Assembly (NCBI GenBank): GCA_016188675.1
Contig: JACPHJ010000190.1
Coordinates: 1-39,549 of the forward strand
Origin: Planctomycetota bacterium
Lineage (GTDB): Bacteria > Planctomycetota > Brocadiia > Brocadiales > Brocadiaceae
Reading direction: 5' to 3'
DNA length: 39,549 nt
In this document: positions 7,389 through 16,080 of the stretch, piece after piece
Layout: the number at the start of each line of letters is the position of its first letter
Numbering within the stretch: position 1 is the first letter of the stretch
The notes under the pieces: model-generated
What the model saw: only the letters and a program-made list of their open reading frames with translations
What the model was told of the DNA's origin: nothing
Database searches by the model: none
Position numbers and translations under genes: made by a program

Positions 7389-9884
7389 ATGAGAATTGGA
7401 GAAAGAACAAAAGATGCAATTTACATAACCGCCTTGTTCATTTTAACGATAATTTTTTTCGAACAGATGATTTTTCACAATAAGATATTGCTTTTACGTG
7501 ATACTTTTTGTGACTATGTACCGTGGCGTAACTTTGCACGGGAGTCTATCAGAAATGGGGTAATGCCACTCTGGAATCCTTATTCTTCATTAGGCCAGCC
7601 TTTTATTGCCTTTCCTCAAACTGCCGTATTCTATCCTCTTAATCTCATGTTTTATACACTTCCCATAATTACTGCATTACGATGGTTCATCGTTCTCCAT
7701 ATATTCCTGGCCGGTGTTTTTATGTATATTTTGATGAGACACTGGAACGTAGTCAGGATTGCCGCATTTGTCTCTGCAATAGTATTCATGTTTAATGGTA
7801 TGATTATCAGCAGATTGGAATTTTTAACAATTATAAGTACTATCGTCTGGGTTCCATTATTATTTTATCTGCTTGATAGTGCCATTGAAAAAAGATCGCT
7901 GTGGTACGGATGCATAACTGGTATTACTATGTCAATTCAAATACTAGCAGGACATTCACAGACGTTTTATTATGTCTATCTTTCACTGGGATTATACTGG
8001 ATTGCAATGATCATGTTAAATGCTTTTGCTACGAAAGACATTAAAAGCATCCTGAAACCATTATTTATCCTTCCGTTAGCCACGATAGTCGCTGTTACCT
8101 TAAGTATGATACAGCTTTTGCCTGCACTGGAATTGACCGGCTTATCCTTCAGGGCTGAAAATTTTAACCCCCAGATGCAAGACGCCTCTCTGCATCCGTT
8201 CCATTTGTTTACCTTCTTGATACCCTATCTGTTTGGAATACCAGGTTACATGAATGTCTTTTGGGGAATAACACTGGCAGAGTTCTGGATGGGTAGTTTT
8301 TACGTGGGGATATTTAGTTTAATACTGAGCTTTTTGGCAATGATAGTTTCCTTTTTTCACAAAAGATGTAAGATGCTAAATGCCTATTCCTGCAATAACG
8401 GATGCGCAAATAATTTTAAATTAACAGCTTTTTTTTCTGCACTCACGATATTATTAATATTGCTGGCATCCGGCATTTATACACCTGTTTATAGTGTTTT
8501 CTACGCCTATATTCCTTTTTTTGATAAATTCAGATGGCCATCAAGAATCATGGAAATGGCGGTATTTTCCTTAACAATTGTTGCAGGTATTGGGACGCAT
8601 TACTTTTTTTCCATAATACAGAATACTAAAAATATACACGGCAAAGGAACAGACAGTTGTTTACGCCTTGTATTAAAAATTTTAGTTATTTCGGACGCAA
8701 TTATTATTATCTTGTTTTTGCTTGGCCTTTTTATACCCACAAAAATATTACCCCTTATAACGGAGTACATAAATACGATAAATTTTGAAACAATACCCAC
8801 ATCGTTAGAGACACGGTACTCTCAAATGATAATGGGATACATGTATATGTTGATTTTTTTAAATGCAGGCATAATATTATTCATTCTTGGAATTACGAGG
8901 ATGATAAACTATAAAACGATACACGTCTTGATACCATTAATAATTGTTTCAGACCTTTTTTTTATGTTTAAGGACCTTAATTATTATTCCAACGCCGATG
9001 TTTATGAATCGAAACCAGACAGAATTAATTATTTTGAATCAGATAAAGATTTATTCAGGGTAGGTTCTTTATACGGCAAATCCCAGCAGATTTTATATGG
9101 GCTCAGAGATGAATCAGCCTTTTTGTGGGCTAAATCTGTTTTAATAGGCGAAACCAGCCTTTCCAATCATATTTTCAAGATATTGGGCGGGGGGGAGCTA
9201 AAAATTAACACCCATATGGAATTTATGAACTTTTTAACTGCCATTTCCAATTCATCAAATAAAATACGGAATAATATTTTAAAAGTGTTAAATGTAAAAT
9301 ATACGATTGTAAGCGAAGACATGAGCAAGAGAGTTGATTATAATCTGTTTAATAAAGCTATAATTTTGAAATATGATAAACATTTTCTCAGGATCTTTGT
9401 TGTTGGGAAAGCAACGGTATTAAACAACAAAGATGAAATATTTGGTAAATTATCCAGTGAAGGCTTCGATCCTTTTAGTGAAATTATCGTAGAATCTCGA
9501 AACGTGGATGTGAAGGATTTATCTTCGGCAGGAAAAGAAATAAAATATGAAATAAAAAAAATTGACTATTCTCCAAATAAAATAAATATAGACATTGAAC
9601 TGGACAATAATGGGTTCTTGGTATTAAGCGATACATATTACCCCGGCTGGAAAGCACACATTGATGATAAAGAAACTGTGATTTATAAGACTGATTATAT
9701 CCTGAGATCCATATTCCTTGAAAAGGGTACGCATAACGTAGAATTTGTTTATGATCCGGTTTCGTTTAAAATTGGATACATAACTACACTTTCAACTCTG
9801 TTTATTCTCTTTGTTTTTGGGATATTAAAATACTACAAGCCTGTTTCTAAAAGAATCTATCTATTATCGCATGGAAATAACTAG
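7389..9884 (+). CDS. YfhO-family multi-spanning membrane protein
   Basis: This 831-residue protein has about twelve or more membrane segments in the first 560 residues, then a soluble domain of about 220 residues and a last membrane segment (about 795-815). The N-terminal stretch LLLRDTFCDYVPWRNFARESIRNGVMPLWNPYSSLGQPF and the C-terminal LSDTYYPGWKAHIDDKE are characteristic of the YfhO family, integral membrane proteins linked to lipid-anchored sugar transfer in Gram-positive bacteria. A role in modifying surface glycans or lipids is therefore plausible. The gene is AT-rich. The lipoprotein gene precedes it and mlaE follows after 75 bases. Confidence 0.82.
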   Translation: MRIGERTKDAIYITALFILTIIFFEQMIFHNKILLLRDTFCDYVPWRNFARESIRNGVMPLWNPYSSLGQPFIAFPQTAVFYPLNLMFYTLPIITALRWFIVLHIFLAGVFMYILMRHWNVVRIAAFVSAIVFMFNGMIISRLEFLTIISTIVWVPLLFYLLDSAIEKRSLWYGCITGITMSIQILAGHSQTFYYVYLSLGLYWIAMIMLNAFATKDIKSILKPLFILPLATIVAVTLSMIQLLPALELTGLSFRAENFNPQMQDASLHPFHLFTFLIPYLFGIPGYMNVFWGITLAEFWMGSFYVGIFSLILSFLAMIVSFFHKRCKMLNAYSCNNGCANNFKLTAFFSALTILLILLASGIYTPVYSVFYAYIPFFDKFRWPSRIMEMAVFSLTIVAGIGTHYFFSIIQNTKNIHGKGTDSCLRLVLKILVISDAIIIILFLLGLFIPTKILPLITEYINTINFETIPTSLETRYSQMIMGYMYMLIFLNAGIILFILGITRMINYKTIHVLIPLIIVSDLFFMFKDLNYYSNADVYESKPDRINYFESDKDLFRVGSLYGKSQQILYGLRDESAFLWAKSVLIGETSLSNHIFKILGGGELKINTHMEFMNFLTAISNSSNKIRNNILKVLNVKYTIVSEDMSKRVDYNLFNKAIILKYDKHFLRIFVVGKATVLNNKDEIFGKLSSEGFDPFSEIIVESRNVDVKDLSSAGKEIKYEIKKIDYSPNKINIDIELDNNGFLVLSDTYYPGWKAHIDDKETVIYKTDYILRSIFLEKGTHNVEFVYDPVSFKIGYITTLSTLFILFVFGILKYYKPVSKRIYLLSHGNN

Positions 9885-9959
9885 AGAAATATCAGTTGTA
9901 AAATTTCTGTATACATTCAATTTATGGAAGAAATTGCTTAAGGGCATTAAGAATTACCG

Positions 9960-10736
9960 ATGAATATTTTATTATCCATTGATATCATCGCTAAAAAGTT
10001 TATCCTTTCGGTGGGGCAAGTAACCCTATTAACAATCAAGGGACTGGGCGGAATTTTTGTACCTCCGTTCAATCTGAAACTGGTGTCACGGGAAGTCGAC
10101 AACTTTGGCGCAGGTTCACTCCTGCTCGTAGATATTATTGCACTATTTACCGGAATGGTCATGGCGCTTCAGACCATCTACGGATTGAGTATATACGGCG
10201 CTGAGATGTATGTCGGGAGCGTTGTTTCACTATCACTTGTGAGGGAACTAGGTCCGGTTTTGACTTCTATTATGGTAGGCGCAAGGGTCGGTTCTGGTAT
10301 TGCGGCAGAAATTGGTTCGATGCAGGTAACCGAGCAAATCGACGCCATGCGGGCGCTGGGGGCGAGTCCTATCAAAAAACTGGTAACTCCCAAAATGCTT
10401 GCGGCGATGATTACATTGCCATTGCTAACTGTTACGGCTGACATTGTTGGGATTTTTGGAGGCATGGTCATTGCATTGTTTGAGCTTGATATAGACCGCG
10501 TCTTCTATATTAATTCAGTCTTAACAACCATTAAGATATCAGACTTACTAAGCGGAATCGGGAAGACGGTATTTTTTGGTTTGCTCATTTCAGTAATTGG
10601 TTGTTATTTCGGATTAAAAACCACGGGAGGTACGACGGGAGTAGGTCGTTCCACGACAATCACCGTCGTGACTATTTCAATTTCAATCTTGATTTCGGAT
10701 TTCTTTCTGACAAAATTGTTTTTGATCATATTTTAA
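9960..10736 (+). CDS. mlaE: Phospholipid ABC transporter permease MlaE
   Basis: This 258-residue inner-membrane permease belongs to the MlaFED/MCE lipid transport system between inner and outer membrane. The family motif region VRELGPVLTSIMVGARVGSGIAAEIGSMQVTEQIDAM-RALG (about residues 91-135) is intact, with five or so hydrophobic segments. ATG 9960 has no strong ribosome-binding site. Its stop TAA overlaps the ATG of mlaF by one base (TAATG, 10734-10738), so the two are translationally coupled. Confidence 0.92.
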   Translation: MNILLSIDIIAKKFILSVGQVTLLTIKGLGGIFVPPFNLKLVSREVDNFGAGSLLLVDIIALFTGMVMALQTIYGLSIYGAEMYVGSVVSLSLVRELGPVLTSIMVGARVGSGIAAEIGSMQVTEQIDAMRALGASPIKKLVTPKMLAAMITLPLLTVTADIVGIFGGMVIALFELDIDRVFYINSVLTTIKISDLLSGIGKTVFFGLLISVIGCYFGLKTTGGTTGVGRSTTITVVTISISILISDFFLTKLFLIIF

Positions 10737-11479
10737 TGTCTAAGATAATTATTGAATTTAATGATGTATACAAATCCTTCAATGGGCTTTTAGTCCATAA
10801 TGGCATAACCCTATCTATATTGGAGGGTGAAATTATATCACTGCTAGGAGGAAGTGGTTCGGGAAAGAGCGTACTCCTGAAGGAATTAATTGGGCTAATG
10901 AAGCCCGACAAGGGTGATATTATAGTACTGGAGAATAACGTTACTCAGATGAATGAAGACGCATTGATTAAGTTACGGGAGCATGTCGGGATGTTATTTC
11001 AAGGAGCGGCGCTGTTTGATTCACTCACAGTGTTTGAAAATATTGCCTATCCGCTGCGGGAACATCTTAAGCTAACAGAAAAAGAAATTCAGGAACGGGT
11101 GGCTGAAAAACTTCACCTTGTGGGTTTAAGCGGCATCGGAAAAAAGATGCCGGACGAATTGAGTGGCGGGATGAAGAAGAGGGTTGGACTGGCAAGGGCG
11201 ATTGCTACCGAACCAGAAATTATCCTGTACGATGAACCCACAACAGGATTAGATCCAATGACTGCCCAGCGCATCAACGATTTGATTATCGAATTACAGA
11301 GAAAACTGGGAATAACCACTATTGTAGTAACGCACGACCTGCACTGCGTGAAGACTGTTTCAGACCGGATTGCCATGCTCCACGAAGGGAAGATTGTTGC
11401 AGTTGGAACATGGGAAGAACTTGTGACCTCGAATATTCAGGTAGTACAGGATTTTATCAGCGGCAATATTTGCGTGTAA
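10736..11479 (+). CDS. mlaF: Phospholipid ABC transporter ATPase MlaF
   Basis: This 247-residue cytoplasmic ATPase powers the MlaE permease. Walker A is GGSGSGKS (residues 38-45), the signature is LSGGMKKR (142-149), Walker B is IILYDEP (162-168) and VVTHD holds the switch histidine. The LSGGMKKRVGLARA form of the signature is typical of MlaF/Ttg2A. The frame is open back to 10601 inside mlaE, but ATG 10736, overlapping the mlaE stop, gives the normal family length and N-terminus. Confidence 0.92.
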   Translation: MSKIIIEFNDVYKSFNGLLVHNGITLSILEGEIISLLGGSGSGKSVLLKELIGLMKPDKGDIIVLENNVTQMNEDALIKLREHVGMLFQGAALFDSLTVFENIAYPLREHLKLTEKEIQERVAEKLHLVGLSGIGKKMPDELSGGMKKRVGLARAIATEPEIILYDEPTTGLDPMTAQRINDLIIELQRKLGITTIVVTHDLHCVKTVSDRIAMLHEGKIVAVGTWEELVTSNIQVVQDFISGNICV

Positions 11480-11491
11480 AAGGGGCTTGTT

Positions 11492-12307
11492 ATGACAAAA
11501 GAACAGATAGCTGAATTAAGGGCGGGAATCTTTACACTGATAACATTGGCAGGATTTGGAGCTATGGTATTTATTCTCGGCACACAGAAAGGATATTTTG
11601 AACCTCAAATTACGTTAAAAACAAAATTCATGAATGTGTATGGCTTGCAGGCAGGCGCCCCTGTACGATATATGGGTGTGGGAATAGGGCAGGTAAAAGG
11701 CATCTTTTTACCCAGGGAATTGCCTTGCGTAGAAATTGAGGTATTACTCCAGGTAAATAAATCAGTTCAGAAAAATATAACCCGCGATTCCGTTGCTACT
11801 ATTAAATGGCTAAGTTACGTAACGGGGGATTCCTATGTGGAGATCAGATCAGGAGCGTGCCGTGAACCCGTGGTAGAGGACGGGGATTTCATAAAAAGTA
11901 CAGAACCAATAAACTATACCACAGTTATTGAGAGCGGAATCGGTATCATTGAATCATTTTCAAAGTTTTTTAGAAAGCTGGATGAGAGCGGTTTTGTAGA
12001 ATCGTTAAGCAATGTTTCGGTATCACTTAACGAAAGTGTGAAAACCTTCCAAAAAGGAGAAGGACTGCTCCACTCCCTAATCTATGATCCCAAGGGAAAA
12101 CAACTCATGGAAAATCTCATCACCACCTCCGAGTCTCTCAAAAATATTACAGCGGAAATCGAGAATGGGGAAGGCACCATTGGCGCCCTGATAGCAGACA
12201 CAACACTGTATGACAATCTCAGTAGACTTCTGGGCGGAGCTGAACGCAGTTTTCTTTTGCGCAGCATGATTCGGAAAAGTATTGAGAAGGGAAACGATAA
12301 AAAATAA
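11492..12307 (+). CDS. mlaD: MCE-domain lipid-binding protein MlaD
   Basis: The 271-residue product has one N-terminal membrane anchor (about residues 14-31) and a periplasmic MCE domain (about 36-118, with VYGLQAGAPVRYMGVGIGQVKGI). A helical C-terminal region follows, as in MlaD/Ttg2C, which form hexameric lipid channels. The tail includes the repeated LLHSLIYDPKGKQLMENLI and GTIGALIADTTLYDNLS stretches typical of longer MCE proteins. AAGGGG lies before ATG 11492. It follows mlaF by 12 bases. No mlaC or mlaB gene follows; the next gene is convergent. Confidence 0.9.
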   Translation: MTKEQIAELRAGIFTLITLAGFGAMVFILGTQKGYFEPQITLKTKFMNVYGLQAGAPVRYMGVGIGQVKGIFLPRELPCVEIEVLLQVNKSVQKNITRDSVATIKWLSYVTGDSYVEIRSGACREPVVEDGDFIKSTEPINYTTVIESGIGIIESFSKFFRKLDESGFVESLSNVSVSLNESVKTFQKGEGLLHSLIYDPKGKQLMENLITTSESLKNITAEIENGEGTIGALIADTTLYDNLSRLLGGAERSFLLRSMIRKSIEKGNDKK

Positions 12308-12342
12308 GCAACTCTACATTCCACAAAATCTTACCTAAAGTA

Positions 12343-13089
12343 TTATTTGGTGGCAACAACAATATTCCCTATGGAAAAAAGATTATTAACATCTGTATTT
12401 TTGAATAATTTGATATAGAGTATTTGCGGAAGAGTAACAATAAGTTTTTTGAGTGTCGTGGGTATTATTTTACCAAGTATGCCGGTGTTTAATTTCATAA
12501 GTATAAATTTACAAATAAAATCAACTAAAAATTCTCTGGTGCCTCCAAGTGAATGCATATAATTTATCGTAAAACCTGCCTGTTCTTTGGCCAATTCTAT
12601 TAAACCCTGCTGGGTAAATCTGTAAAAATCCCTGGGGTCATTATGAAGCCAGTAGTTTTGCGGTACAGACAAAATAAGCACGCCTCCCTTTCTTAAAACA
12701 GCATAGATTTCTTTTAATACCTCTAAAGGTCTTTCCACGTGTTCCAGTACCTCCAGACACAGTACGGTATCAAAGGTATCTTTTTTAAATGGCAAGTGAT
12801 GCGCATTGGCATAAACATCGACAGCGTGTTTACCATGCAATGACTGCACCAGGTCTATTCCTACATAAGAATAAATATGTGCGGAAAAAATATTACTGTA
12901 CGGTTTTTCGCCACAACCTACATCAAGCAGTTGTCCTTTTATATAAGGAACTGTTTTTAACACCTCCCGCAAAAGCAATTCATTAGCCAATATAGAATCG
13001 GTTATCTTCCATGAGATTTTATAACTACCTGAAATTTGTTGGACAAAAGTATTTGGCCGGTTATTTTTAAGAAACATACTAATATTCAA
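12343..13089 (-). CDS. Class I SAM-dependent methyltransferase (glycan cluster)
   Basis: The 248-residue product has a Methyltransf_11-type core: motif I LLDVGCGEKPYSN (about residues 55-66), then HHLPFKKDTFDTVLCLEVLEHVERP and VLRKGGVLILSVPQ. The C-terminal FYRFTQQGL pattern is common in methyltransferases of polysaccharide clusters. It is last in the minus-strand chain. The start is either TTG 13089, which overlaps the upstream stop as TTGA, or ATG 13077; neither has a clear ribosome-binding site. The substrate is probably a sugar or a lipid-linked glycan, inferred from context. It converges on mlaD with 35 bases between. Confidence 0.82.
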   Translation of the reverse strand: MNISMFLKNNRPNTFVQQISGSYKISWKITDSILANELLLREVLKTVPYIKGQLLDVGCGEKPYSNIFSAHIYSYVGIDLVQSLHGKHAVDVYANAHHLPFKKDTFDTVLCLEVLEHVERPLEVLKEIYAVLRKGGVLILSVPQNYWLHNDPRDFYRFTQQGLIELAKEQAGFTINYMHSLGGTREFLVDFICKFILMKLNTGILGKIIPTTLKKLIVTLPQILYIKLFKNTDVNNLFSIGNIVVATK

Positions 13090-14099
13090 TTTTTTAGTAT
13101 CGAAGATTGAAACATCCTATAATAACCCAACATCCGGGCTTTTATTAAAGGAAGATTTCTCCATGCAGTTAAACCAACAAGCGACATAATTATGTTTTGC
13201 AACGAAGAAAATGAGAAACACCTTAAAAATAATAATCCTAATTCGGACCACACAAAAGCCAGGCGGTTTTTCACAGATTTAGACATGTTTTTTTTGAAAA
13301 AATAATAATGGTTAACAATCTTCATGATTTCCACGGTTTCTTTGTTATCCCTGCCTATTGGAGAAGCTTTGTGAATTAACTCCGCGAAGGGTGTGTAAAG
13401 AAGTTTGTATTTTCTCGATACCCGATAGGTAAAATCGTCGTCTTCCTGATAAGAATAATTATAAAACCATTCGTCAAAAGCAAATTCCAGAAAAATGTCT
13501 TTTTTGATGCTCATATTGCATGTTGGCATAATTTCGACAGGGAAGATACCACTTTTCGAGGATGGGTAGGCAGGAAATCCAGAGGGTTGCATACGTCCAT
13601 CTCCTTCTTCGTGTGGCAGCAAAAAATATTTATAGAGCAATCTATTGAAAGAGTATAAAAAGGATACTTTTTTTTGATTGGTTTTCTCATCTTTTGGACT
13701 TTTTGTACGTCCCATAACGCCGGCAATACTTCCGGGGTTTTCCTGATAAGTCTTTAATATGTGGTAAATATACTGTTTGTCTAATACAACATCGTCATCC
13801 AAAAATACAATAATATCTCCCAATGCCAATCTTAAGGCCTTATTCCATGCGGCGGTTTTTCTAATCTTTCCGGATACGACCGGCTGTCGATAGTATGTTA
13901 GTTTAATATCCTTGTCCGCGAGTGATTCTTTAACCATTTCCATGCTTTCGTGAGTATCACTGGCATCTACCAAGATAATCTCGTCTGGTTTAACCGTTTG
14001 AATAAGGATAGAATCAATGCATTCCTTTAAGTCCCGGAGACGATTTTTGGTTGAGATGAGAAGGGAAACCGGATACGTGGTTTTATTACTCAAGTTCAT
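13086..14099 (-). CDS. Glycosyltransferase family 2
   Basis: This is a GT-A fold transferase of about 337 residues. It begins SLLISTKNRLRDLKECIDSIL, shows IILVDASD in the nucleotide-sugar-binding strand and the metal-binding DDD in IIVFLDDDVVLD. A C-terminal hydrophobic segment (RCFSFSSLQNIIMSLVGLTAW) suggests membrane association. The frame extends to 14135, but ATG 14099 overlaps the preceding stop as ATGA (14099-14096) and is preferred. It probably adds one sugar to the glycan exported by Wzm/Wzt. Donor and acceptor cannot be told. Confidence 0.85.
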   Translation of the reverse strand: MNLSNKTTYPVSLLISTKNRLRDLKECIDSILIQTVKPDEIILVDASDTHESMEMVKESLADKDIKLTYYRQPVVSGKIRKTAAWNKALRLALGDIIVFLDDDVVLDKQYIYHILKTYQENPGSIAGVMGRTKSPKDEKTNQKKVSFLYSFNRLLYKYFLLPHEEGDGRMQPSGFPAYPSSKSGIFPVEIMPTCNMSIKKDIFLEFAFDEWFYNYSYQEDDDFTYRVSRKYKLLYTPFAELIHKASPIGRDNKETVEIMKIVNHYYFFKKNMSKSVKNRLAFVWSELGLLFLRCFSFSSLQNIIMSLVGLTAWRNLPLIKARMLGYYRMFQSSILKN

Positions 14100-15046
14100 T
14101 CCAAATATATTCCCATATACTTTACCTTGAACCATGATATCACAGCATAGGCATTTGCCTTTATTCTCAGGTAATAATAGAATCTCTTGTCTTCTTTATT
14201 ATAAAAGCGAAGTAATTTTTTGGCATATTTTAATAGATTAGACAAATAGCAGAATAGGTGATAATAAGTTACGTTATTATTGTTCAGGTAGTAATCGATG
14301 AGCGCTGTTGTGACTCCTTCCCCTTTTACATGTTCGGAAAAATACTCTTTCTTGAGCCTGTTTGGAGAAACAAGGTGGTGTACAATTGCATCCGGATTGT
14401 AAAGAATTTTCCATCCTTTACGATACATTCTTATGCACATTTCCGTCTCTCCTCCAGCAATAAGATTTTTTCCACATCGATCAAGTTTTGGTTTAAACAG
14501 TCCTGCAGAAAGAACGGCTTCTTTTTTAAAAGATATATTTGCACCGTAAGGGAAACCGTCATCTTCTGAAAGTTCCCTAATCTGGCTGCCTCCGGGATCA
14601 AAACCACTAAAATATCCATTAAAAATAGCGCTTAGCCAATGTGGCAGCCTGGCGTCTTCCGGAAAGGAAGGAATAATTCTACCACCTACGCATCCTACTG
14701 TTGTATCTTTATAGGCATGTAAAAGCGTTTGCAGCCAGCCGGTTTGGGGGATAGCATCATCATCCAGGAATGCAACAATATCTGATTGTGCCTGTTGTAC
14801 CCCACAATTCCTGGCAAAGTTCAAGCCCTGCTGTTTCTCACAAATATACTTTATGTCTAAATTTTTATACTTTCTGATACTAAATTCAACAACTTCTTTT
14901 GTGTCGTCCTTTGAATTATTGTCAATAACGATTACTTCGAAGTTATGAAATGGAAGGTTTTGTTTATTTAACGCCTCCAGCACTAACTTTAGTTTTTCTG
15001 AACGATTAAAGGTGGGTATAATGATGCTAATCAGCTTTTTTATCAT
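14096..15046 (-). CDS. Glycosyltransferase family 2
   Basis: The 316-residue GT2 enzyme begins with LISIIIPTFNRSEKLKLVLEAL, has VIVIDNNSKDDT, the DDD motif in IVAFLDDDAIPQ, and GGETEMCIRMYRKGWKILYNPDAIVHH, the ED-like acceptor region (ETE) of this class. It overlaps the radical SAM gene upstream by 20 bases and the next GT2 gene by four. This is strong evidence for one operon. It is likely cytoplasmic and acts on a lipid-linked glycan. Confidence 0.87.
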   Translation of the reverse strand: MIKKLISIIIPTFNRSEKLKLVLEALNKQNLPFHNFEVIVIDNNSKDDTKEVVEFSIRKYKNLDIKYICEKQQGLNFARNCGVQQAQSDIVAFLDDDAIPQTGWLQTLLHAYKDTTVGCVGGRIIPSFPEDARLPHWLSAIFNGYFSGFDPGGSQIRELSEDDGFPYGANISFKKEAVLSAGLFKPKLDRCGKNLIAGGETEMCIRMYRKGWKILYNPDAIVHHLVSPNRLKKEYFSEHVKGEGVTTALIDYYLNNNNVTYYHLFCYLSNLLKYAKKLLRFYNKEDKRFYYYLRIKANAYAVISWFKVKYMGIYLE

Positions 15047-16049
15047 TAAAGTTGCACATCAGAATTCTGCACGTATTTTTGCAGGTTTTTATATGCTTCC
15101 TTTGTTGTATGGCTTTTCTGCAGTTCCATAATTTATTGGGTTTTTGCGATAAAATATTTCCTATAGAATCCATATTAAAGCATAGCCGGGTTTCACCATA
15201 CGGATCGATACTAAAATTATTAAGTCCTACCATGCACTTTGTTTTAAGCATTTCTTTGGGATTTTGAAAATAACGCTTCATCCACTGGAGTGATTCAAAA
15301 GAGTTACCGACAGGATATCCCTTTTTCTTGTGCTCAATGATCTCGTCTATAACAGAAAGCATATTACTGATATCCTTTGGCCAGAGTGAGTGATTTACAT
15401 ACCATGTATTTTCTTCATGAAAATGATGGCCATTATCAAATGGGCGGAAGGATGATGCATCATGTAATGCTTGAAAGGTTATGCCGTCTAAATGATTCTC
15501 TCGGGTAAATTTTATTAAATCAACAACTTCCTGTTGATTATAACCCATAAGAACGGTTGTAACACACACAAACATATTTTTTTTGGAGTTATTTAATAGA
15601 TTAATTGCTGACAATGCCTTTTCGTAACTACCTTTAACCCCTCTTGTAAAGTCATGAGTTTCTGGTGTGATGCCATTCAATGTAACAGATATCCCGTTTA
15701 ATCCGGAGGTGAGTATCTTTTCCGCTAGCGTGGTGTCGATATGATAACCACTAGTTACAGCAGTTACATAAACATTCTGTTTGCGTGCAAAAGAAATGAT
15801 TTCAAATATGTCATCCCGTAAGAACAACTCACCTCCACTAATACAAACACGGCAATCCCCTAACCATTCCTTTAATAAGGAAATAACCTTTTGCCATGAA
15901 TGGGTATCCAGTTCTTCTTTTTCCCCTTTCGACAGCCACTTGGAACACGTCTTACAACGCAATGAACATTTATCCGTAATATCAATGGTAATTGACGAAG
16001 GTTTCAAAAGATTCGCATGATTTGTGATATATGCAATATTAGATATCAT
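15027..16049 (-). CDS. Radical SAM protein with SPASM-like tail (glycan cluster)
   Basis: This 340-residue enzyme has the 4Fe-4S-binding CSLRCKTC motif (C28, C32, C35) and the GGELFLRDD stretch that binds SAM. The C-terminal cysteines (in KCMVGLNNFSIDPYGETRLCFN and KTCKNTCRILMCNF) look like a short SPASM or twitch domain binding an extra cluster. Relatives of this kind occur in polysaccharide clusters and in peptide maturation, so the substrate is open. It lies between the Wzt gene (31 bases) and two overlapping GT2 genes. No ribosome-binding site is visible. Confidence 0.8.
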   Translation of the reverse strand: MISNIAYITNHANLLKPSSITIDITDKCSLRCKTCSKWLSKGEKEELDTHSWQKVISLLKEWLGDCRVCISGGELFLRDDIFEIISFARKQNVYVTAVTSGYHIDTTLAEKILTSGLNGISVTLNGITPETHDFTRGVKGSYEKALSAINLLNNSKKNMFVCVTTVLMGYNQQEVVDLIKFTRENHLDGITFQALHDASSFRPFDNGHHFHEENTWYVNHSLWPKDISNMLSVIDEIIEHKKKGYPVGNSFESLQWMKRYFQNPKEMLKTKCMVGLNNFSIDPYGETRLCFNMDSIGNILSQKPNKLWNCRKAIQQRKHIKTCKNTCRILMCNFNDKKAD

Positions 16050-16080
16050 TGTTCTGTTTTTTTCAATCTTGTGTTAATCT

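Noticed and set aside
10601-10735. Upstream extension of MlaF
   Set aside because: It lies fully inside mlaE; ATG 10736 with the TAATG overlap gives the usual protein length.
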